Shown: one piece after another, positions 11,205 through 21,883 of the stretch
How the letters are laid out: the number at the start of each line of letters is the position of its first letter
How positions within the stretch are numbered: the stretch's first letter is position 1
Assembly: GCA_024138025.1 (NCBI GenBank)
Contig: JAMXBD010000404.1
Coordinates: 558,001 to 622,000 of the forward strand
Direction: 5' to 3'
Length of the DNA stretch: 64,000 nt
Source of the DNA: Combretum micranthum
Lineage: Eukaryota; Streptophyta; Magnoliopsida; Myrtales; Combretaceae
The notes under the pieces: model-generated
What the model was told of the DNA's origin: nothing
Databases searched by the model: none
The model's input: only the letters and a program-made list of their open reading frames with translations
Made by a program: the position numbers and the translations under genes

Positions 11205-12430
11205 TACATATGGGGAAATGGGGAAGAAAAATTTAATTTTTTTTTGTATTTTTTATAATTAAAAGTAAGAAATGAAAGATGTGAAATTGTATTGGAAATG
11301 AAAATGTGTAAGAAATAGGTATATGGGTTGTAAGAGTAGGTTATAAGAAAAAGTAGAGATAGAAGAATAGTGTAGAATAGTAGAAAATAGTGTATGTAAA
11401 AGTAGACATGACAATTAAATACCGGTAGTAAGAAAATACGCGTATAAATACGATATCTGATATTTTTAGCTACCGAGAAATTACAGAATTGATATTTTTG
11501 GAAATCTTATATTTTTACGAGTCTAGCAGTATATTCAGAATATTTTTACTATTCCGAGCCCCAGGACACGTTTTTCAAGAACTGTGTCCGATTGGGTTCA
11601 AAGGACACTCGAATTTTGCAAAACTGATATTTTTATATAACCTATAGCTATTACGAACTATTATAGCTAATTATTCCAACTTCGTTTTCTAGGGCTAAAA
11701 AAAACGGCAATGGCGGAGATAAGCAGTTACGGTAAACTAGGGTTTTGTTGACTTTGGTAATCCGGTTGACTTCCGATTTAAGGTTTAAGCATTTAATTCG
11801 ATCACAAAATTTCGGGGGTTTACAGTATAAAATGAGAGTCTTTATTGAAAAACAAAGGCCTTAGGGAATATACATAATGAAGGCTTAATTTTAACAAGAA
11901 TAAATAGATTTTATTAAGGAATTTTTCTCAAAACAAGTAAGAATTGTCAAGAATACAAAACTAGCATTTCTAAGTTAATTTTTCATAAAGTCTTATAAAG
12001 AAAAAGGTTTCTAAAAATTCCTTTTGCTCAATACCATCAAGAGCATGTATATAAATATCTCATGACATAACATTTATGGTAATAACTTGTTCATATTGCA
12101 TGTATACTTGCTTTGGATAGTGGAAACATTACAAACATTTACAAAACTATTTTTCGTAATTGAAATTTGCTACTGATCAGAACTGATCGGACCTTTTCGA
12201 AGCTTCAAAGTTTTCAAAAATTAAATATAATATTATAATTAGATAGATCTTTCGAAGTAGATAGAAATCGATATATAATTTATGAAATTTCGAGTTAAAA
12301 TGACCAAGTTATGGCTGTTTTAAGTTGGAATTCCCGCCTAGGGCGAGAATTACGAATTTGATAGTTTGTATGTGATAGTTTGGATTAGTTAAGTGATAAA
12401 ATACTTATTAGAGTATTTCTTCCTTTTTAG

Positions 12431-12500
12431 ATGATCCTGAAATTGACGATTCCCTACTACCGGATTACTTTTACTAAATAACCGGTGATCCAATGGCCGA
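12431..12500 (+). other. Acidic mini-exon with split ATG (copy 3)
   Basis: TTTTTAG| then frame DPEIDDSLLPDYFY, TAA at 12475-12477, then ATGGCCGA (ATG 12493-12495) and donor GTGAGTTTTC at 12501. Confidence 0.55.
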
Positions 12501-13185
12501 GTGAGTTTTCTTCTTATTTTGTTACCTTATTCATGCTTGTAGCTAGTTGCATTAGAATTATAAGAATAAGATAAAAATTGATATGAATGAGGATGGGATA
12601 TATGATCAGACTGTGATGAATGTATGCTAAAGAATACTAAAGCATATCGAAACCACGATTCGATCAGATAACTATACTATTCATATTATTTCTGTTATAT
12701 GTATGATATTGGTTGGTCACTCTAAAGAATGTATGAATATTTTAACCTAAGCAAAAAATTAAATTGGTCATGCATCGCATCAGACATATTACATTTGGTA
12801 GCATGCTACTCCTACACAGGTCGATCGGTATGGTCCAATGATGACTCGTTTGTATAATGAGGCCGGTATCAGAGCTCATTCATGGGAACTGAGGCACATC
12901 GGGAATGCATTCCATGCGTGAGCCTAGCCGAGTCAAGGGCTATGAGTCGAGAGCTTGGGGACTAGCAGCAATCGTGTAGACTTCAATACCATCCCTAACC
13001 CAAGATACGGAGGGCATAAATCGGTTCTGTGTATGGGTTCCGGATACCCATACATAATTGTTTGCTCATGTGTTTGTTCATGCATAGTATATGGATCATT
13101 ATAACTTGCTTGTTATGGTAAAGAATCAAGAGAATTCTCACTAAGCTAATGTAGCTTATACCCCAATAGTTGTTTAAATGAATAG

Positions 13186-13279
13186 GTTATCTCAAGAAGG
13201 CTAAGTGGGGACCGTGATGGTTGGAGCCGAGAATGACTTTGGGATTCAGGCAGGAAATAAGGATACTGGAAGTTATTAG
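13186..13279 (+). pseudogene. Exon 3 of split micro-ORF, broken copy
   Basis: Acceptor AATAG| joins to ATGGCCGA of 12431-12500, but the frame meets TAA after LSQEG. Past that stop the frame still resembles the intact L copies (GTVMVGAENDFGI) and runs to TAG at 13277-13279. Confidence 0.45.
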
Positions 13280-14170
13280 CTAGGTTTTATGATTTGCCTT
13301 GTAATAGTTTTATGTAGTAGAATCTTTTGATGATTGTAATTGAAGTATAATGTTTTGTACTCGGAGTATAGTAAATCAAAATTTCCTTTACATTGTTACT
13401 TAAGTTATATCAACATAAAATGTATCACTCCGATGAGTCTCCCCCATGTGTTAGACGCCTTGTACATAGTATGGAAGCCTTCGCATGACTTAGGTGGTCA
13501 TTCTTAGGCTTTAATATTGTGTACGGCGGACTGCCACATTTAGGGTACCCTTCGGGGCGTGATAGTAAAACTCAAACATGTTATTTAAGCATTCAAGTGA
13601 AATGCAACATACACGTGAGCAAGCAAGACAGATAATTTTCCGGGAACTGTATGTTGAATGGATTTATGCCCTTCATTTGGGGTTTTGGTGATAAGTAATC
13701 TCAAAACAAGTAATTTTAGTTAAGTTATGCTTTTGATCATTACCGTCAAGCATATTAAGTCTACTCAGGTTGAGCCATGCCTTCGGTTTATCGCCAAGCA
13801 TTGGTTTCATTCCATGTCGCCAAGCAATTGCTTTCGATCATTGCCATCAAGTGTTGCTTTCGACCGTGCTACTATCATTTTCACCCAAGGATAATAACCC
13901 CATGCAATGTGACTCATTTCATGGTATGTATGAATCAATTTATTTAAGATATCATAGCATCATTATTAACAATTTTAAGGTGATCATAGAATCTCATACA
14001 TATCAAGTTCTATACAAAATCAAACGATTACTTACAATCAATTCCTGCCTTCATATTCTTTGAATTCTTTCAATGATTTTTTACATACATATCGATTTGT
14101 CTTTCCTTAATCCTAGTGCAACTAAACTATAAGCACAATCAAGTAATGTATTTTAAGGAAATAAACTCAC

Positions 14171-14268
14171 GTTGCCATAGTGATACTTCTTCCAATTGGA
14201 TAAGTCAATAAAACAATCCACTTAGTTGAAATAATCCTCTGGATATAGGTATTCTCCCTTGGGATCAC
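14171..14268 (-). other. Acidic mini-exon with split ATG (copy 4)
   Basis: Acceptor ACTAG| then DPKGEYLYPEDYFN-stop. A later ATGGCAAC (ATG 14178-14176) ends at donor GTGAGTTTATTTCC. Confidence 0.55.
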
Positions 14269-15309
14269 CTAGTTAAGAAAAATACCCGAAATGAGTATTT
14301 CTTAATAACTTTCTTGAAATTTAATAAAACTATGTCATAAGAACGTCAAAGTTCGCATAGAAGATAATTCTAATTTGAAATGGCCATAACTTGGTCATTT
14401 TAACTCGGAATTGCGCATATAATATATCGATTTCTATCTATTCAAAAAGATCTATCTATTTCTAAAACTATTTTTATCAAACTAGTTCATTTAGGTTCTA
14501 AAACAGTGGCGATCAGATTCACTACGAATTTTCCCATTCCAAAAGCATTTTTTTCAAATGTTAAATTATTCAAAAGAATTGCTTTGATAAATACTTAGTT
14601 ATCTATATAGTTAAGTAATCCCTTTTTATCTATATATAGCTCATATTTCATCCATGCTCAAGTGTTTATTGTCCAACTAAAATTTCTTTAGTAAAAACAA
14701 TGTTAGTTAAAAGTTTAAAAAACTATAATTTACAAGAAATTCATTTGGTAAATCCTTTAAAATGAATATTTTAATTCTTTTGTTTTCAAAGAATTATTTT
14801 GTGTTGATCTTACTATTTTCCTTAATGACTTTTTAATAAATTCTCTATTTTCCTTTTTGAGACTTTCAATATTAGTGTCACTTTTTCTATTAGTTTTCTA
14901 TACAATTTTTCTTTGACCATTACTTGGAAAATCTTGGTTTGAAAACTCTCATTTCCCTTTTTATGGGGTTTCCTTTATATTATATTTTTATGGAAAATAC
15001 TTTAGTGTCAAAAGTCATCTTCTTTTGGAAAACAATTTAATATAGAAATGATTTAAGAAAAACTTTTCAAAACAAAGGTAGCTTCAAAATTATTGTGAGT
15101 TCTTCCTACAGTTTTGAAAAGAATAGATTTACTTTTATTAAACTATAGGTTCTAAATTTCACATAGAACCATTCTTAGGTGATAAAATCTCCTTTTTGCA
15201 AAAGGCATATTTCAAGCCTTAAAGTTTAGACAACAATCTTTATGTGCATGATCATAAGAATAATAGCAAGCAAATGTAATATAATGAATAATAAATAAAG
15301 TCAATTATT

Positions 15310-15433
15310 GGGAGTCTTAGCTTCTTTAAGGCTCTCAGGACTAAGAAATAGACTAGTCCCTAAGAAAAGAAAACAAAAAAGAGAAAAATTTTTTGACTTG
15401 ATGAGGACAAGTCTAAGACTAGAGACTAGTCTT
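15310..15433 (-). ncRNA. Four-hairpin block, S-a form (copy b)
   Basis: Sense: AAGACTAG-tct-CTAGTCTT; GACTTG-tcctcat-CAAGTC; GGGACTA...TAGTCCT (one wobble); GAGcCTT...AAGaCTC with one mismatch. Confidence 0.6.
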
Positions 15434-15706
15434 AAAACAACATGAAATAAATAAATTGCAAAGAAAGAAAATAAATAAATTTCTTTCCATGAAAGTAAAT
15501 AAACTGCAAGTGAGTTTATATGCTCTAAAGAATATATATATATATATGTAGATATATAATTATATTTAGTTAGATATAATAACAACAATAATATGAGCAC
15601 AGTAAAAATAACAACATAAATATATAAATGGATATTCATGAACAAGAACAACATATGAATATAGTATAGCTTCCATAACATTAAGTTTTAGGAAACTCAC
15701 ACTATG

Positions 15707-15726
15707 GTCATGTAAAGTTACATGAC
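15707..15726. repeat. 20-bp palindrome after donor 1 (S-a)
   Basis: GTCATGTAA arms around a 2-nt centre, about 35 nt downstream of the first donor in sense. The same palindrome occurs at 21481-21500, 58717-58736 and 63341-63360, only in S-a copies. Confidence 0.5.
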
Positions 15727-15913
15727 ATGGTAGGAAGAAACATATAAAGAAAATTTTACCTAAAGAAGATTTTGGAGTAATATGTGTGAATGAGTTTTGT
15801 GTATGTGGGGGTTTTAGAGTATTTTGGGAGAGTTTTGAGATGATAAATTTAGAGAGTTTTGGTAGTGAATTTGTAGTTAGTAAATGTGTAAATGAAGTGA
15901 AAGAGGAGGGGGG

Positions 15914-15921
15914 TATTTATA
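15914..15921 (-). promoter_or_regulatory. gLTR TATA box
   Basis: Sense CCTATAAATACCCCC, as in the other S copies. The upstream CpG palindrome seen elsewhere is replaced here by a run of G (plus strand, 16004-16040). Confidence 0.5.
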
Positions 15922-16658
15922 GGAAAATGAGGAGTGAATTTTGAGTAATTTAAATAAAGAAAAATTGAGAAAAAATTAGAGAGAGAGAGAGAGAGAGAGA
16001 AGGAGGGGGGGGGTGGGTGGGGTGTGGTGGGGGGGCCTTGGTGAGAGAGAGGGGAGAGAGTTTTATTTTTTTATATTTTTGTTAATTAAATATAATCATA
16101 AGTAAGGTAGATGTGATATAAAGTTATGAGAAAGGTAAATAGTAAAGATAATAGATATATAGAGTGTAAGAGTAGGTGTTAGAAAAAGTAAAGATAAATG
16201 AATAGTATAGAATAGTAATGAATAGTGTAATATAAAGTAGATATGACTAATAAAGTATCGATAGTAGGAAAATACGTGTATAAAAGCGATATCTGATATT
16301 TTTACTTACCAAAAAATTATAAAACTGATATATTTGAAAACCTTATATTTTTATGAGTCTAACGGTATATCCAAAATATTTTTACTATTCCGAGCTCTAG
16401 GACACATTTTTCGAAAACTGTATCTGTTTGGTTTCAAAACGATTTGTTGTTTTACTAATCTGATATTTTTAAGTTTCTTATGTTATTTTGAACTATTCTA
16501 CATAGTAATCTTTTATTTACTCACTTAGATTTGCGAACATGGGATTACCGGACTTAACCTTGTTACGTCTAATTAGGGTTTTGTTGACTTTAGGATTTCC
16601 GGTTGAACTTTCGATTATGGTTTAAGCTTAACCAATTGTAAAACTTTGCGGGTTTACA

Positions 16659-18036
16659 CTATATATATGTACTAAGCTTAGGCTAGGAGTAGGGCACAAG
16701 AGAGGATGTTTTGGACTTGATAAAAATAAGTTTTCAGTTAGTGAATTTTTGGATAGAAACTCCATACAAATTTTAAGGCTGATGCTTGATGATTTTGTAC
16801 AAGATTTGTGGCTATTTTTTAGAGGAATTAATTGTGTTTGTTTTCTAGTTAATTAATGTCATTTATAAGTGTAAATTTGGAGCTCAAGTTGCATAAAAAT
16901 CGGGTTGAAATTGGTGTAAAAACAGAGGCAAAAAATTCTAATGTGTGCTGTATTTTTTTTCATGATTTTTGGACTGGTTTCTTCATCCAATTTTTAACTA
17001 ATTGTTGGTACTTGAAGTGTCCATTTAAAGGCCTCCCATTGGTGCTTATTTGGTAAAAAAAATCAACTCAACTAAGCCTAAAATTTTTGTCCAAATCAGA
17101 GCTGTGATTTGCGTTTATGGGGGCTGTTGTTTCACGGAAATTCCAAGCAAAACTGCAGCTGCTACACAATTTTTATTAGCTGAAATTCTTTGCATTTAAT
17201 GTTGATCAAATATGGAGTTTTTAGATTAGTTGGAGTGTCATTTTCATGTTGAATTTGGAAACTCAATTTGCTCAATTTTTGGGGATGTGAATTACATGTT
17301 GTAGCTGTAATTCCACATGGTGCAGCCGTGATTTGCAATTCTGCATCGAGTTTCATATTTATCTTTTTTATTTTTTTAATTATTTTCTTCATATAATTAA
17401 ATAAATTATATTAACAAAATTTTAATTTTTATGCGTTTGTTTATAATAGTTACGTAAGAGTTTTATCTAAAAAAATTATCTAAGTTTCTACAAAACTTCT
17501 AGATTGTTTATATATTCAAATATTTGGTTTGAAGTTTATATTATTAATTATTTTTAGTATTTTAACTTTTTTGCGATTAAATTTTTCAGGTCTAATAGGT
17601 TTAATTAGGGTCTAAGTCTTAATGGGTTCAGAATTCCTTAACAAGTATAACAGTAGGTTTCGAAATTTTTATTTGAGATCTAGACTTATAGTTACGAGAT
17701 CTGTATTAGCATCTACTGCGTAATTATAATCCTAGTAATTCATCTTTAGATTATTGTTTTGTACCAATAAGTTCTGTTAATAGGTTGTATTTTATTGAGT
17801 TTGAAATTTATGGCTACTTCTAATTATATCTTCCGTTATTAGCTCAAGATACGAAATCTTGTTTTTGGTATCTATTAAGGTCAAAGGAATTTTTATTCAG
17901 GTTTTTAAAAATAGGAATGAGTTCATTACAACTCATAAATCTAATCTAGAATTTTTATTGGGTTCTAAGCTTACTATCTAATTCACATTTTTTATTTTAT
18001 TATCGTATACTAGTGTGAAAAATCTCGGGGTTTATA
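16659..18036. other. Unclassified repeat-like DNA, possible diverged LTR
   Basis: 1.4 kb with no sustained frame and no match to the gLTR layout. The right edge reads CTCGGGGTTTATA (18024-18036), resembling a decayed minus-strand gLTR start. GCAGC-containing phrases recur at 17150-17165 and 17320-17350 (gctgtgatttgcg, gccgtgatttgca). Possibly U3 of a more distant LTR. Confidence 0.3.
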
Positions 18037-18326
18037 TAGCAAAATAATTAAGAGAAAAACAAATAAAATGGAAGCCTTAGAAGTTTTGGAGAAGACATTC
18101 CCGAGACATAGATTAAGGACAAATCCCCTTTTGTTTTGATTTGATTAAGGACAAGTTTGAGACTTACATTATAGACAAGCCTCAAAAACCAAGTAAATAA
18201 ATAAATTGCAAGACATAAAATAAGTGCATGAACATAAATGTTAGATTAGTGAGCTTATATGCTCAAATAGATATAAATATGTACTTAACTATATATATAC
18301 ATATAGATAGTTAGTGTATAAATATT
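18037..18326 (-). mobile_element. Diverged gLTR fragment (hairpin/AT-repeat zone)
   Basis: Aligns by order with the S-type intron-1 region: TGAGCTTATATGCTCA-like palindrome (18250-18266), GCAATTTATTTATTTACTT repeats (18190-18206) and paired AGGCTTG/AAGTCTC and ACTTGTCC segments. Sequence identity is low but the order is kept. A copia LTR inserted at its right edge. Confidence 0.45.
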
Positions 18327-18576
18327 TGAGAATGAAATGAGTTTCTATATTTTTTTCTTAACTTATGAATTACAAGGTACACATATACATACACATATAG
18401 CCTTAACTATATAAAGAAAAGAAACAAAAAGGAAACCTAATTAAGAGAAAAATCTTCCTCTAAAAAGGAAAACACAATAAATTAAAAATTTGTCTACAAT
18501 AAAAGAAAATTTTGACCAAAATTATAAATAAAAAAATAAACTACTTTCCTAAGAAACTAAGGAATGTATTTCCACA
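18327..18576 (-). mobile_element. Ty1/copia 3' LTR with adjoining polypurine tract
   Basis: On the minus strand CCAACTTAAGGGGGAG (18592-18577) is a classical copia polypurine tract lying just after the RNase H stop. The LTR starts TGTGGAAATACATTCC and ends ATTTCATTCTCA, 250 bp, within the usual size for small copia LTRs. A TATA-like TTTATATAG lies at 18415-18408. The 5' LTR and most of the element are missing, so the flanking duplication cannot be tested. Confidence 0.8.
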
Positions 18577-18592
18577 CTCCCCCTTAAGTTGG

Positions 18593-18990
18593 GTTGTATA
18601 TGTTAAACGTTCCTAACTTGTTGCTTCGCTCCGTAAAGTTGATTATTGGAAGAGGCTTTGTAAGAATGTCTGTAATCTGAGACCTTATAGGAACATAGAT
18701 TAGCTGCACAACTTCATTCTCAATCTTCTTTGTGATTAAGTGACAATCTATTTCGATCTATTTTGTCCTATCATAATGGATAGGATTCATAGCAATGCTT
18801 ATGGTAGCTTGATTGTCACAGAATATCTTGATAGACCCCTGTTTGTTTACTTTCAACTCATCTTGTATTCTCTATATCCACATACCTTCACAAATTCCTA
18901 GCACAAGGGCTCGAAATTCTGCTTCTACACTACTTCTTGAGACCATTGATTTTTTCTTACTTCCCTATGTTACAAGATTTCCCCATACAT
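18593..18990 (-). pseudogene. Ty1/copia RNase H C-terminal fragment
   Basis: The minus strand encodes the RNase H domain that cuts the RNA strand of the RNA:DNA hybrid in reverse transcription. Seen in order: NLVT-stop-GSKKKS, VSRSSVEAEFRALVLGIC, EGMW, IKIFCDNQATISIAMNPI, HYDRTK-stop-IEID, LIYVPIRSQITDILTKPLP and a C-terminal NIYNPT-stop immediately before the polypurine tract. These are the standard copia RNase H signatures (SSxEAE, DN with following AxxxIAxNP, HxRxKxIxID, DILTK). Three in-frame TAG stops, two at expected Trp or Gln codons, look like C-to-T decay. The upstream RT is lost at the junction with the Ty3/gypsy piece near 18990. Confidence 0.88.
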
Positions 18991-18993
18991 AGT

Positions 18994-19245
18994 GTAATAG
19001 TGGAATTAAAACCTTTGGATGTGCATCCTAATCTCACTACTGTTGAAAGACCCATGAAGATCATTGATACTAAAGAGAAGATGTTGAGGAGATGAGTAAT
19101 CAAATATGTGAAGGTACAATGGACAAATCAGATGGAGAGAGAAGCTACTTGGGAGCTTAAGAAGGAGATGCGAGCAAAATATCCCGAGCTATTCACTGAA
19201 CCAGGTAACTTTTGAGGATGAAAGTTTCTTTAAGGGGGAGAGAGA
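18994..19245 (+). pseudogene. Ty3/gypsy chromovirus integrase C-terminus with chromodomain
   Basis: Plus-strand frame: a short integrase tail (HPNLTTVERPMKIIDTKEKM), one TGA stop, then a chromodomain-like stretch YVKVQWTNQMEREATWEL followed by MRAKYPELF. The V-x-W...E-ATWE...YP-LF pattern is the C-terminal chromodomain of plant chromoviruses (Tekay/Del type), which directs integration by binding histone marks. The frame ends at GNF-stop and a polypurine tract TTTAAGGGGGAGAGAGA (19229-19245) leads into the LTR. The 5' part is missing at the copia junction. One in-frame stop makes it non-functional. Confidence 0.85.
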
Positions 19246-20410
19246 TGTAATATACAAGTAAATATATTTCATAGTGAGGGCTATTCATGTAATAAATAGT
19301 TGTTTAAAAGGATATTTTTGTCTTGGACCAGATGAATTTGGACTCGAGGAAGATGCACGCGAATGATTAGACGATTTTGGAGTAAGCTGGCATATAGGCC
19401 ACCAGCCTATAATCCTAAGCTACCAACCTAAATACAATGGACAATGGCTTAAACATCAGCTTGGAGCTTTGGAAGAAAATTATGCGAATTGAGGAAATTA
19501 GTCATACGTCGGCCTGTGTACAACATACCCAAGAAAGCCGCCGGCCTAAGCGGCAACCTTGGATGTTATTTTGAGACCTGATAGTTCTAAGCTACTAGCT
19601 TTGTTTTCCCTTCGTCTACCTTATATCTCTTCAAGTTATAACTCTATAAATATATCCTATAGTTAGTCTTAACTCTCATAACCTCTCCTAAACTTTTAGA
19701 AAACTCTAGTAGACAATCTCCAAGGTGGATTTCTTCAAAGAATTGAGTAAGTAATCTTTCCTTTTCCTTTAGTTTGATTTAAAATGTGTCTTTCTAAGAT
19801 TTATGTTGTTCATTGATGAAGGAGAATTGATTTTTGGTAGAAAATTGAAGGAAAACCCTAAGTATGGAAACTAGGGATTTTCATATCTACAATCAATTGA
19901 AGATGGTAAAAGTCAATCTAGAACTATAATTCATAGATCTTAAGTTTTTAGGAGAATTTAATCATATATGTTGTTGAAGATTATTTGTGAATGTATGAAC
20001 AATGATGAATAGGTAATCTTATGAATTAGGGTTTCTTTATTTCATGGTGTTGAATCGAAGATTTGATGACTCTACAATTTTCACGAGTGAAAGGTGTGTT
20101 GGAGATTTTAGTTTTGATGAATTAAGGTTAGGGTTTACATTTCTTATATTGCTATCAATGTTGTAAATTGATTTGTGGAACGGATGATTCTTTGTTCAAG
20201 TGTTTATTTAAGAATAGGATTTCTATTTCTTAAGTGGAAACAGGTACATCCTTACCATGCTTGTTTGGTTATGTTTGTAGGATTAGTTTATAACTATGAC
20301 CTAATTATATCTGACTTTAATTGAATCAAGTGTTGGTTGTGAGTGGCTACGGTTAGTAAAGACCACACAGTGATACTACTGCTGGCAACCTAATGATCTT
20401 TGTGTGAGGT
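19246..20410 (+). mobile_element. Ty3/gypsy chromovirus 3' LTR
   Basis: Starts TGTAATATACAAG right after the polypurine tract. TATA box CTATAAATATA at 19644-19653, leader, then AT-rich U5. GCCGCCGGCC-type motifs at 19380-19560 precede the TATA, similar in kind to the gLTR promoter palindrome. The 3' edge, about 20410-20415, is set where gLTR sequence (TATCATGCCC) begins; the exact base is uncertain by about five. Confidence 0.75.
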
Positions 20411-21186
20411 TATCATGCCCTAAAGAGTATCCTATACATGACAGTCTGCCATACTCGGTATTTAAACTCAAGTATGACATCCTTAGTCATCCCATGAGTT
20501 TAGACACTAGGTGTAATGCTTACGTTCACCATGTAGGGAACCTTACTTTGAATCGAAATAACTTAAGAAAACATGTAAAGCCCTAAAGTTTTGCGATCGG
20601 TTAAGCTTTTATCTTAATCGGAAGGTCAACCGGAAGCCCTAAAATCAACAAAACCCTAGTTAGACATAACAGTTTAAGTTCGACAATCCCGTGTTCGCAA
20701 CCCTAAGTGAGTAAGTAAGAGATTAGCATGTAGAATAGTTCGTAATAACATAAGAAAGGTTAAAAATATCATATTAGCAAAACCGCAAATCGTTTTGGAC
20801 CTGAACGGATACAGTTCTTGAAAAACGTGTCCCGAGGCCTGAAATAGTAAAAATATTCCGGATATACCATTAGGCTCGTAAAAATATTAAGTTTTCAAAA
20901 ATATCAGTTTTATAATTTTTCGGTAAGTAAAAATAGCAGATATCGCATTTATATGCGTATTTTCGTACTATCGATACTTTATTAGTCATATCTACTTTAT
21001 ATAACACTATTCATTATTATTTTACACTATTCATTTATATCTACTTTTTCTAATACCTACTCTTACACTCTATATATCTATTATTTTTACTTTTTACCTT
21101 TCTCATAATTTTATATCACATCTACTTCACTTATTATTACATTTAATTAACAAAAATTATCAACTCTCTCCTCTCTCACTCACCAT

Positions 21187-21280
21187 GGCCGGCGCCCCTC
21201 CATCTCCCCTCTCTCATATTTTTTTTCGATTTTCCTTTATTTAAATCACGCAAAATTCACTCCTCATTTTCCTATAGATA
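21187..21280 (+). promoter_or_regulatory. gLTR core promoter: TATA plus CpG palindrome
   Basis: GGCCGGCGCC at 21187-21196 and TATAGATA at 21273-21280 (CCTATAGATACCC), about 77 bp between them. A CT-rich leader follows to the donor at 21448. Confidence 0.62.
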
Positions 21281-21480
21281 CCCTTTCCTCTTTCACTCCA
21301 TTCACACATTTACTACCCATAAATTCACTACTAAAACTCTAAAAAATTATCATCTCAAAACTCTCACAAACACTCTCAAAATACTCTCAAACTCCTTCTA
21401 TATATACAAAACCCATTCACACATAATTCTCCAAAAATTCTCTTTAGGTAAAATTTTCTTTATATGTTTCTTTCTATCAT

Positions 21481-21500
21481 GTCATGTAACTTTACATGAC
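21481..21500. repeat. 20-bp palindrome after donor 1 (S-a)
   Basis: GTCATGTAAC/TTTACATGAC, starting 33 nt after the donor at 21448. Could form a hairpin near the 5' splice site. Confidence 0.5.
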
Positions 21501-21761
21501 CATGGTGTGAGTTTCCTAAAACTTAATGTTTGGAAGTTATACTATATTCATGTATTGGTCTTGTTCATGAAGAACTACTTATATATATGTTGTTATTTTA
21601 TTTTGCTTATATTATTATTATTATTATATCTAACTAAATATAATTATGTATCTATATATATATATATATATTAGAGCATATAAGCTCACTTACAATTTAT
21701 TTACTTTCATGCAAAGCAATTTATTTATTTTCTTTATTTGCAATTTATTTCATATTGTTTT

Positions 21762-21883
21762 AAGACTAGTCTCTAGTCTTAGACTTGTCCTCATTAAGTC
21801 AAAATAATTTTCTCTCTTTTATTTTTCTTTTTGGGATTAGTCTATTTCTTAGTCCCGGGAGCCTTGAGAAAGCTAAAACTCCC
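21762..21883 (+). ncRNA. Four-hairpin block, S-a form (copy c)
   Basis: AAGACTAG-tct-CTAGTCTT; GACTTG...TAAGTC (one G-U); GGGATTA...TAGTCCC (one U-G); GGGAGcCTT...AAaaCTCCC. Single changes in arms 2 and 3 keep pairing by wobble. Confidence 0.6.

Larger units (their letters stand above)
9979..11824 (-). mobile_element. gLTR, subfamily S-b, 5' half only
   Basis: Ends at 11824 with CGGGGGTTTACA. In sense it holds the U3, the CpG palindrome (11196-11204), TATA (11116-11123), pyrimidine leader, donor, GCAATTTATTTA-like repeats and the four-hairpin block (10588-10709). It breaks off within intron 1 near 9979, so mini-exon and 3' terminus are missing. The right edge abuts an L-type fragment in opposite orientation, at a point inside that fragment's U5 (flank GTATA), showing it inserted there. 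The left partner of that host is absent, so a deletion or rearrangement followed. Confidence 0.7.
11825..13564 (+). mobile_element. gLTR, subfamily L, 3' half only
   Basis: Begins abruptly inside the L-type U5; 11825-12060 matches the reverse complement of about 40440-40560. It contains the conserved block (12230-12330), mini-exon 12431-12500, exon 3 13186-13279 and ends TTCGGGGCGTGATA at 13564. The 5' portion (U3, promoter) is missing. Exon 3 has an early in-frame TAA six codons in, so the micro-ORF is dead here although the downstream frame is still recognisable (VGAENDFGI). Confidence 0.72.
13565..16658 (-). mobile_element. gLTR, subfamily S-a, 3' terminus missing
   Basis: Right edge GCGGGTTTACA at 16658. 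Sense order: U3 16658 to about 16050, a degraded G/C-rich run where other copies have the CpG palindrome, TATA 15921-15914, leader, donor near 15761, the 20-bp palindrome 15707-15726, AT-rich repeats, hairpin block 15310-15433, conserved hairpin 14378-14401, mini-exon 14171-14268. The left end starts inside intron 2 at 13565 instead of at TGTCACG, next to the end of an oppositely oriented L copy; its own 3' end is lost. Confidence 0.72.

Noticed and set aside
17162..17392. 76-codon minus-strand frame
   Set aside because: No recognisable motif, one isolated copy, composition like the surrounding AT-rich DNA.
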